Shown here one piece after another: positions 55,616 to 64,000 of a DNA stretch of 64,000 bases. The translations under genes and the position numbers were made by a program. Position 1 is the stretch's first letter; the number at the start of each line of letters is the position of its first letter. The notes under the pieces were generated by a model. It made no database searches. It was not told the DNA's origin and saw only the letters and a program-made list of their open reading frames with translations. The stretch is from Hirsutella rhossiliensis (taxonomy: Eukaryota; Ascomycota; Sordariomycetes; Hypocreales; Ophiocordycipitaceae). The stretch is from contig NW_025408683.1 of NCBI RefSeq assembly GCF_020360975.1, positions 124,001-188,000 on the forward strand, in the 5' to 3' direction.

Positions 55616-56786
55616 TACTTTTAGTTATATATAGGTAGGGTTAAGGTAAAAGGGGTCGTCTATATAGGGAGGGAGGCGCTCTATCTCTTAGCGCTTTTCT
55701 ATCTACTATACTTATAAATATCGTTCGTACTTAGTTCGGCCTCCCTAGCCTTGCTAGCCGGTAGGTGTTTCGAGCTCGACTTCTTATCCTAGCGCGGTCT
55801 ACCTAGTTACTACTTCTAGACCGCGGTCGAATTAGGAACGCCCTAGGTTTCGACGGTAGGTAGCACCCGTTACTCGGCGTAAGTCTAGGTGTTCGCGAAC
55901 CGTTAAGGTCGTCGCGGGTAGTTTTCCCTCGCCTTTTCCTAGGCTTTATTCGCTATAGGGTAAGTTTAGGTCTATAATAGGTAGTCCCCTTAGTATAAGA
56001 CGTAGTTATAAGGGATTTTACCCTTCTTAGCCCTATATTTATCCTCGCCTCCGTTATATACTATACTCTTATATTAGCTATAGAGGTATATTAATATATA
56101 CTGCCTAGCGATATAGCTATACCTATAATAATTATAGTACCTCTATAGTTAGACCGACTTATTATAGGGTTTATATTAAAAGATTTATACTTTAAGGACT
56201 AAGCCTAGGTTATAGAGCCTATTAGCCTCCTCTAAGCTACTAACCCTAATAAGTATAGTTATCGCCGTCGATATCTTAGATCGGGGGCGTAGCGCCTAGG
56301 CCTAGAGGACCTCGACTTTATTCGCCTCTATAATCTTATAGAGTAATCGCTCCCTATCTACTATCGCTACCCTTAAGGGGATATTCTTAGCGACTACCGT
56401 ATACGCGCGGTAGGTAATCGTAGCCTCCGGTCTAAACACGGCCTTAACCTAGCCTTAGTCCCTCTAGTAGGCTCTCGCCGAGGTATTAAATATAACCGCG
56501 ATATCTCCGCTTTAGAGGCGCCTCGCCGCTATAGCGCTCGTGGCTTTTAGGGCCGTGTTTACTGCCTTTACTATATCTTTTAGTTCGCGGCTTAGGATTT
56601 CGGGCGGTGCCCCGGTAAGGACTACGATAATCTCGCGTTCGTAGCGCGGTAGGACTTATTTTACCGCGGCTTCGTATTAGGTCGGTCCCTTAGTCTTAGC
56701 TACGACCGCGGCCTAGGTTCGCTTTAGGCTACCTAAGGAAGTATAACTTTATAATAAAAAAGGTTAAGTACCTAGGCTTTATTACT
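55616..56786 (-). pseudogene. LINE-C ORF1 (gag-like) relic, minus strand
   Basis: The 5' part of LINE-C beyond the CopB-2 insertion. On the minus strand the frame includes REIIVVLTGAPPEILSREL, then DIVKAVNTALKATSAIAARR (56625-56510), then SGDIAVIFNTSARAY (about 56505-56460), then FRPEATITYRAYTVVAKNIPL (56435-56375). This is the conserved core of Tad-type ORF1 proteins, where the S-G-D-I/V-A motif is characteristic in my recollection. The stretch keeps several long readable segments and looks less damaged than LINE-B. The 5' limit near 56750-56786 is uncertain and abuts CopA-2. Confidence 0.75.
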
Positions 56787-57261
56787 CGTAAAGAGAGATA
56801 TAAGAAGTATATATAAAATATATAAAGGTAAAATTAAAAGTAAGGGGTTAGAAAGGTAAGGTAAAGATATTTAATTCTTATAAGGGTAGTAATTATAGTA
56901 GGGGAGTAATTATTATATTGCCTTAATTATCCTTCTTTCCTCTATCTAACGCCCTTTTTTATACCTATCTAGTATCTTAATTAATAAAGAAGATCCTACT
57001 TAAAGAAGCTATTAATATCCTTTTAACTACCGAGCTTTTTACCGGTTTTTCCCCTCCTTTCTAGCCGTTGCTAGTATATCTATCTTATCTCTCGCTACCT
57101 TTATAGGAAGCTATTACTACTTTTGCTTCCCCTTATACCCTTACCCTCCTCTCTATACCTCTTTTTAGCTCCTTCTTCTAAACCGGTTTTTTTAGCTTCC
57201 TAGGTCCCTCTTACTAAGGGATATCTCTAAGAACTATAAAATTAAGCTATACTTCGCAATA
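56787..57261 (-). repeat. CopA-2 3' LTR (left on the + strand)
   Basis: This 475-bp LTR, read on the minus strand, begins TATTGCGAAGT. The adjacent TACCCCCTTAG (+ strand) is the polypurine-tract complement shared with CopA-1 and the TRIM. Confidence 0.88.
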
Positions 57262-60200
57262 TACCCCCTTAGCTATAGCCTGCCCTTATAGAAAGGGCAA
57301 AGCTAAATAATTAAGCCGGTAAGCGTATAGAGGAGGTCTTAGTCTATATATATCCCTTACTTAAGAAATCCGGGTTTTAGCCCCGGGCTCTTTTAGACCT
57401 ACTTTTAGGAAAAAGGGGCCTAAGGAGGAATTAAGTCCTATAAGAAAGGGGGTCTTCTCTAAGAATAAGTCCTTAAAAAAGGGGCCTTTAAAAAGAATAA
57501 GTCCTAATTAAGCTAAGGGCCCTCCTTTAGGATAAGTCCTAGTTCCTCTCTTTAGCTATAGACGTCTCCTTCCTTATATATACCGTTAGCTCCTCTTATA
57601 GACTCTTAAGGCGGGCTTCTAAGGATAGCTTTTCTCGAACGTCTTCTAGCCTAATTTACTTTAAAAAGACAGCTAGCTTCTACTTTAGTAAGGGCTTCGT
57701 AAGACTATCGGCTTTTATCGTTACTATTAAAACCTAATAGACGGAAATAAGTCCCCTTTAGACCTCTTAGCGTAACTAATACTAGTAGATATCGATATAC
57801 TATAGCTAGGTTAAAAGCTTACTATTTTCCTCTATAAGAATCTATATAGTCTATATATTATCGTATTCTATAGCTAATAGGGACGGAATTTATAGTTATA
57901 GAGATATTAGTAGCTAGCTAAGGAAAATAGCTTCCTTTAAAGCTTCTAAAAAAGCTAGTAGCTCTACCTTTATACTCGAAGTTATAATAGTAGCTTACTT
58001 TAAAGCTCTCTAAGTAATAGTTCCTTTAAAAAGAGATATAATATACCCTTATAAGCTCTTTCTATCTAAGGAATTATCCGTAAAGGACGAATCGCTTAAA
58101 TAAAGGAAGATTTCGGTAGTTAGTTTCCTTCCCTACCCTCCTAGGCGTAGACTATATAATCTCGTTAAATAGAGATAAAGGATAGCTCTATCTACTACTT
58201 CTTAATGCCTAGGGCTAGGATTCTAGTTATGCCTAGCTAGCTAGGAGACCGTAAAGGAGATATCTAGTCTAGTAGAAATAGCTAAAAAAAGCAGGGAGCC
58301 TACCTTTTATTAATATTAGTATTTCTCTTACTCCCTAGCTTAAAAGGACGGATTAGGTAAAAGCTCTTCGTCTAATATAAGCGTAGAGGGAAGCTTTTTT
58401 TTAAGGGAAGTAAGGAGGAATTTATAAGCGACCTTATCGATATAAGCGTCTTAGGTAAGCTAGATAGTTTATTAGGACCTATTCTAAAAGATTCGTATCC
58501 CTAAGAACTACTTTAGCTCCCTAAGCCTAGTTATCTTATACCTTTATTATAGGCCTCGTATAGCCTCCCTAGTAGCAGCTTCTTCCTCTTTTAGGTAGGC
58601 CTAGATAATATCGTCGATGTAAAAGAAGACCGTAACTTTACCCTTCTATATTATATATAGTTCCTAAGGGACTTTCTTAAAGCCTAGGGCTTTAAGGGAA
58701 CCTATTAAATGCTATTACTAAAGAAAGGGTAATCTTCGTAGTCTATATAGAGCTTTCCTAAGCTATAGAACCTTTCCTAGTTATTAGAAACTAAGAGGAA
58801 GTTATATATAGATAACTTCTTCTTCCTTAAGTAGGTAGTTAATAAAGGCGTTAACTATATCTATCTAATTAAGTTTAGGGTCGAATTCTACTACTATAGC
58901 TATAAGGGTCCGAAAAGATATCCCTACTAAGGTAGTTGCCTTAGTAGGAAGATCCCCTTTTTCCTATTAATTCCTATAAATAACTAGCCGGGCTTTATAT
59001 TTTTAAAGGAAGCTATATTTATTAGTCTTATAGATAAAGACCTACTAATAGCTAAGGACCTATTTTCCTCTTACCTTTTCCTTAAGGACCTCTTTAAAAG
59101 ACCCTATCTCTTCGTATAAGGCTAGGTAGTCTTTCTAGGCCTAGAAAAACTAGTCTCTAAAGGGGTGTTTTTCTAGCTACTTCTAGTTTACTAGTAGGTC
59201 TAGGAGGTCTCTTTTATATACCTTCCTTACTAATAGCTATAGCTAAAAGAGCTAGCCTACTATAAACGCTTTATAGGAACCGTCTTCTATTAGCGTTAGG
59301 TAGAAGTTAGGAAAATAATCGAAATAAAGGAAAGGTTAGTCTTCTTTTATATCGTGCCCTATACCTTCCTTTGCTTCTTAAAGCAGGGATAAAAAGGTAG
59401 CCGGGTAATCCTTTAAGAGAGGTGTCTTTCCTACCCCCTTAAGGGTCGAGATAGGAAGACTAACTAAAAAAGCTGCTTCTAGATCTTCTTCTTATTCTAT
59501 AAGAGGAGGCGTAGGGAGGTAAGCGTATTCTAGCTCTACCGCTTTCCTATAGTCTCCTTCTTCGTCTAGATTATCTAATCTAGCAGCTTACTCTTCGAAG
59601 TCGGCGTTATCCTTAACTACTTTAACGTCGGTTTCTTCTTCCGTTTCTTTATCTAGGACCTCTTCTTAAGACTATTAGGAAGGGGGGATTTAAATCTTCT
59701 AAATTAGCTAACGTTAAGAAAGTAAGAGGGGCTATTAATCCCTCTTTCTATCGAAGAAGCTTAATTCGTCGAAAATTATATCCCTAGTTAAAATAACCTT
59801 CTATAGAAGAGGAATCTAGATCCGGAAGATATTCGTAGAATTATAACTAACGAGGTAACTAATAAAGGCTCTCGGATTAAGCTTTCTTTTCTTCTTCTTT
59901 TTTAGCTATATATCGGTAGTTATTACGTATACCTTATAGCCGTAGGCATAAAGGTAGGCTAGCGAGGCCCTCTTCTTTATAAAGAGCTTAAAGGGGGATT
60001 TCTAGTTTATTCCTTAGGTAGTCCCTCTAAGGGTCCGGTTCTAAAGGTAATAGGCGGTCTTAATAACTTCCCTTTAAAGGTCGTATAGAAGCCTTATAGT
60101 AAGTCTTATTATACGGGCCCTTTCTATTATAGTACCCCTTAATCTTTCTACCCCTCCGTTCTAGGCCTAGGTATTTAGTGCTAATAGGAGGGGTAAAATA

Positions 60201-60900
60201 CCCTTTTTTCGAAGCTAATTTAAGATATCCTTTATAAATAGCTCTCTATTAGACCGTATCTTCTTTACCTTATAGCTAAAGTAGGAATTTATCTAGTTAA
60301 TAAAGTCTTAGAGGGTAGACTAGTTATACTTACTTAGGTAAGTCTATAAGAAATAGGGGAAAACTATCCCTAAAAAAGCGTCTATAAAAAACATTACCCT
60401 AACGAAGCTTTCCTAGTCCCTAGAGACGTTAGTTTAGTCGACCTAAATTTCCTTATACGGCTGGTCTAGCCGTATTAAGGTCCGTCTAGAAATTCGTCTC
60501 CTAGTCTTCCCTTAGCTATAGTATTTATATTCGACGGTCTTTAGGCCCCTTATTTATACGCCCTATTATTAGCCTAGCTTATATAAAGCTAGGGGGCCCG
60601 GGTAACTAAGTCGTGCGTACTAAAGAAGACCGTCTCCTTAGGCTGCTAGAAGAGGGTCCTTTAAACCTACCCTCCTTTAAGTAGGGAAAGCTAACTTCTC
60701 GAGAGATTCCTTCCTAAGGATAGGTCGGAATTCGAGAATAAATTAACCGAATTTTTCCTCGATAAGCCTAATAGTCTGAATTTTCTAGACTAGCCTAGTA
60801 GGCTTAGACGTGGTATCCTAGAAGATCCCTTCCTTTTAAAGAAGGCGGAAGGAAATTAGGCTCGTTAAAAATCGAGGGTAAAAAGCTACCCTTTTTCGTC
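57262..60900 (-). pseudogene. pol: CopA-2 pol relic: integrase, RT, RNase H
   Basis: On the minus strand: the integrase region (about 60480-59850) with VMFFIDAFLGIVFPYFLQ and LNTQAQNGGVERLR, the N-G-x-x-E part of the Copia integrase core. RT (about 59000-58300) has KVTVFFYIDDI at 58635-58605, an intact catalytic box. RNase H (about 58170-57690) has SYLSDSSFADNSLDRKSSQGY, a TSSTEAELLALLEASKEAIFL block, and further on LRQEVQRGLISVYQV and TIKADSLTKPLLKQK. These match fungal Copia RNase H and its C-terminal signature. A charged extension (LEDVREKLSLEARLKSLQEE) continues towards the polypurine tract. This is the best-preserved Copia pol in the window, but it contains TAA/TAG at Gln/Trp positions. 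Confidence 0.9.
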
Positions 60901-62621
60901 GAAGAATTTATATAGATCCGTTAGGTAATTTTATCGTAAAATTCACCCTTCTATATCCCTCTATCCGTACGGTTAATTCCCTAGTAATAAGATATTCCTT
61001 CTATGCCTTCTTAAAGGACCGGAATTATAAGAGTATATTATAGATATCGAGGGAAGTACTAGAGTTAAGGATAGCTGATTTTCGTAGGGGATAGTTAGAG
61101 GGTCTTAACGGCTGGTCTTACTAATCTATAAGGAAGACGAATACTAGATTTACTATACTAACGATTTTTCCTTGAATTTACGGCTCGAATAAGGGTAGCG
61201 GCGTTAGTTACTATTTCTTAGTAACCTAAATCTCGTCTATCTTCTTCTATAACGAGGGGTCCTCCTTAAGAGACTATTATATTATTTCTTATAGCCTCTT
61301 TAAAGGGTTAAATCCTTTAGGTCGGTTTTCCTTAAAGACCTACTAGCATTATAATAATCGATGACCTAGGGATTTATATACTAGGCAGCCGTTTTATCGT
61401 CTAGTCTTTTATTTCTTCGGAGAATCCTTATACCGATCTAGAAGGTCTACTTAAAACCCCCCCTTCTTTATACCTTATTGCTAATATTAATAAGGTTCGA
61501 TTTTAACTAGTTCCCTAATTTTTCGACTAATAGACTAAAAGGTCTATTAGGGAACTAGTCTAGCCGGTTTAATTAACGGGACCGGGGCCGGGCCCGGAGT
61601 AAGATACGAAGCCGGGGCCGGGACCGGGGCAGCCGTTAAAGACGGTATTAAGGCTCTCGAGGGAGGTAGAGCTAGAGGGGCAATAGCCGTAGCTATAGTA
61701 GCGGGAACCGCAGTAATAGGGGCTGTAGCAGCTATAAGGGTAGTAAGTCGAGCCGTCTAGGTCGAGTGCTAGCCTCGAAGGAATAAGACTACTTACTATT
61801 ATACTCTAGCAGCCTCTTTATTTAGTTCCCGGCTAGCTTCTTAAAAGATAGTCGAGTAACCGTTACTAATAGGCTTTATTAGTAGAGATATATCCTATAG
61901 CTACTAGCTAGAAAGAGCTTCTATAAGGAAGTATTAGTTAGCTTCCTTAAGGATTTCTTTTAACGTAGCTAGCTACGATAAAGCTAGTAGGTTTCTAGTA
62001 GAGAAGGCTCCTAGATATACCGTATAGGTCTTCCTAATACGGTTAGTTATATAGCCCCTCGAGGGAGCTATTAAGGTCTCGAGCTTTAAAAGCTACTACC
62101 TAGGAGTCTCTTCCTCTTAAAGAGTAATTAGCTTTACGGCACTAACGGATTCCGTTATTACTATATATATAGTAGTTAGTAGCTTCGTCTTATAAAGGTA
62201 TTCCTTACGGTAACTCTCGTAGTTACCTAAGGTAGTAGAAAAAGCTCTCTATTATACGGAGGTTAGCTCGGAGAAGAGGGAAGCTCCTTCTATAAATTCC
62301 GTTGCCTTAGGACGAAGAGGGGGCTCGAGAGGGTCCTACTTATTAAAGAAGACTAAATTATAGATAGTTCTATCTATACGAGCCCGAAGCTCCTTTACCT
62401 ACTTATCCTAATCTTAGGGCTCTATAAGAATCGTCCTATAGACTATAGGGATAGTAAAGGAGTCGGTTTTCGTTATTATTACGAGGAAGGGTAGAAAGGT
62501 TAGGTAAAAATCGGCTTTTTTAGTAAGAGGGGTAAAAGGAAGCTATAAGGGATATAAGAAAGGTGCCTTTTATAGCAGCTAGAAGGTATAGGAATTCTAT
62601 TCCTCCTAGGCTTATAACTCT
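60901..62621 (-). pseudogene. gag: CopA-2 gag relic and primer-binding region
   Basis: This is the region between PBS and integrase. A Gly/Pro-rich linker (61560-61640 on the + strand, CCGGGGCCGGG words) and a charged gag-like segment towards 62560 can be read. The PBS at 62621-62605 (minus) reads AGAGTTATAAGCCTAGG, a RIP-altered form of the initiator tRNA-Met half-molecule site, two to four bases after the LTR end. The gag identity rests on position and on collinearity with CopA-1; no CCHC knuckle was recognised. Confidence 0.6.
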
Positions 62622-63094
62622 TATAAAGAGAGATATAAGAAGTATATAAAAATATATAAAGGTAAAATTAAAAGTAAGGGGTCGGATAGGTAGGGCAGAG
62701 AGATTTAATTCTTTTAGGAGTAGTAATTATAGTAGGGGAGTAATTATTATATTGCCTTAATTATCCTTCTTTCCTCTATCTAACGCCCGTCTTTATATCT
62801 ATTTAGCATCTTAATTAATAAAGAAGATCCTACTTAAAGAAGCTACTAATATCCTTTTAACTACCGAGCGTTTTACTTATTTTTCCCCTCCTTTCTAGCC
62901 GTTGCCGGTATATCCGTCTTATCTCTTACTACCTCTATAAGAAGCTATCGCTACTTTTACTTTCCCTTATACCCTTACCCTTCTCTTTATACCTCCTTTT
63001 AGCTCCTTCTTTAAAACTTATTTTTTAGCTTCCTAGGTCCCTTATACTAAGGGATATCTCTAAGAACTATAAAATTAAGCTACGCTTTACGATA
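62622..63094 (-). repeat. CopA-2 5' LTR (right on the + strand)
   Basis: This 473-bp LTR is similar to the left copy. On the minus strand it begins TATCGTAAAGC and ends CTCTCTTTATA. Confidence 0.88.
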
Positions 63095-64000
63095 ATTATT
63101 ACTTAGGAAGTCGTAGTATATTCCTTATATAATATAACCCTAGGGGAGATCTCTATAAAATATCTATATAATCCGCTTAGTTATCGTTTCTAGGATTTCT
63201 AGGTAATTTCCTAGAGTTTACTTAGTAGCTTCTAGGTTCTTTCTTTTATAGGGAGCCTTAAAGAGTTAAGGGTAACTTCCTTTAAGGAAGCCGATATTAT
63301 TATAGGTACCTAGATTATCGACTATAGGGTATCCTATAATAAATACCTAGGGCGAAAGAATTAACTAACGTCCTTATTAGTCTCCCGCGGTATTTAAGTA
63401 AGAGTCGTACTAATAAGGAATTATAGTAAAGTTATATAGATTTCTAAGGTTAGTATAAGGGATAACTTATATCTTATTTACTTAATACGATTAATATTAA
63501 GGGTATAAGGCGGCTAAGCTAAGAGTAAAATACTATTAAAACTAAGGGCGCTAAGTAGCTAAACTAAGGTAATAAATAAGTAAGGCTAAGGGCGTAGTAT
63601 AGCTAAGCTAGGGAAAACTAATTATAACTAAGGGCGCTTTATAGCTAAGCTAGTAAATAAATAAATAAGACTAAGGATATAACGAGGCTAAACTAATAAC
63701 TAACTATTTTACGCCGCGGGGGTAAGGGTAAGGCAAGGAATCTCCTCCTTAGCTTCCTCCTTTATTAGTTCCTTAAGGCCTATCGGTACGTTATCTAGGG
63801 TATTATATATATCGGAGGCTTTATAAATAGGTATACTATAAGCGTTATTTAAAGCTAGTTCTACTAAGAGTATTATAGCTAGTTTATTATAAGAGGCTAG
63901 AATTTAGTTATAGATTACTACTACTAGTACCTATATAGTTAGGCCTAGGTTCTAGAACCTACCTAGGTATACGTTAGTAAACTTCTAGTCTAATAAGTTA
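63095..64000. other. Unclassified RIP-damaged tail of the window
   Basis: No coding motif was recognised on either strand. CpA/TpG are depleted, so RIP acted here too. A degenerate repeat of about 43 bp is visible at 63542-63652: the word CTAAGGGCG recurs at 63542, 63586 and 63628, each time followed by TAGCTAA. The rest could belong to the element that CopA-2 interrupted, or to one continuing beyond the window. Confidence 0.4.
63542..63652. repeat. Three degenerate ~43-bp tandem units
   Basis: Units begin CTAAGGGCG at 63542, 63586 and 63628 and contain a GCTAAGCTA-like end. Spacing is 44 and 42 bp. No role is apparent. Confidence 0.55.

Larger units (their letters stand above)
56787..63094 (-). 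mobile_element. CopA-2: full-length Copia element, minus strand
   Basis: A 6,308-bp Copia element collinear with CopA-1, with LTRs of 475 and 473 bp. It retains noticeably more CpA/TpG and CpG than CopA-1, and its RT box is still YIDD, so it is younger or less exposed to RIP. Many RIP stops remain. A clean target duplication was not found: the left flank is TTACT, the right flank ATTAT, with TTACT four bases further on. Confidence 0.92.

Noticed and set aside
56787..63094. Intact, possibly active Copia element
   Set aside because: CopA-2 keeps YIDD and other motifs, but TAA/TAG occur throughout at Gln/Trp positions.
1..64000. Stop-codon reassignment (TAA/TAG read as Gln)
   Set aside because: Frames do become readable if TAA/TAG are Gln/Trp, but CA and TG are missing everywhere, including non-coding LTRs, and Cys/His have become Tyr. 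RIP explains all of this; a changed code does not.

Overview
The window looks like a constitutive-heterochromatin block from a filamentous ascomycete (Pezizomycotina). It consists of nested, dead retrotransposons that have been almost saturated by repeat-induced point mutation (RIP). CpA and TpG are nearly absent over most of the 64 kb, TpA and the tetramer CTAG are very common, and Gln and Trp codons have become TAA or TAG. Long open frames therefore do not exist, although family motifs can still be read when TAA/TAG are treated as damaged codons. I found no host gene, rRNA, functional tRNA gene or CRISPR array.

Layout, left to right. (1) 1-10774: a Tad-like LINE ('LINE-A', + strand, 5' end outside the window) split by a complete chromodomain Ty3/Gypsy element ('Gypsy-1', 1211-9040, TSD ATTAT). 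LINE-A itself lies inside a Copia element whose 3' end follows at 10775-12918 ('CopA-0'). (2) 12919-16252: remains of another Gypsy polyprotein (RNase H and integrase). (3) 16253-22562: a full-length minus-strand Copia ('CopA-1', 475-bp LTRs). (4) 22563-24810: unclassified, RIP-damaged DNA. (5) 24811-36957: a second Copia family ('CopB-1', minus strand, lacking its 5' end) interrupted by a second complete chromovirus ('Gypsy-2', 26486-34369, TSD CTTAA). (6) 36958-39500: gag-to-RT part of a third Gypsy ('Gypsy-3', + strand), interrupted at 37966-38335 by a 370-bp element that is essentially free of RIP. (7) 39500-41030: unclassified, promoter-like. (8) 41030-46793: Tad-like 'LINE-B' (+ strand) with ORF1, ORF2 and a poly(A) end. 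(9) 46794-49801 and 55616-56786: a different LINE ('LINE-C', minus strand) split by complete 'CopB-2' (49802-55615, TSD TACTT). (10) 56787-63094: 'CopA-2', minus strand. (11) 63095-64000: unclassified, with a short degenerate repeat.

The most unusual object is the 370-bp element at 37966-38335. It has 73-bp direct LTRs with TG...CA ends, a 5-bp TSD (ATTCT), a primer-binding site resembling the anticodon region of initiator tRNA-Met, a G-rich polypurine tract, and no coding capacity: a terminal-repeat retrotransposon in miniature (TRIM). Its polypurine-tract/LTR junction matches that of the CopA family once RIP is allowed for, so CopA is the likely source of its enzymes. Its interior also carries tRNA-like A-box and B-box motifs and two strong hairpins. 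It retains ordinary CpA/TpG while everything around it is RIP-saturated, so it arrived late or escaped RIP. A second item of interest is an antisense, Cys-rich/coiled-coil accessory reading frame between pol and the 3' LTR of both Gypsy-1 and Gypsy-2.
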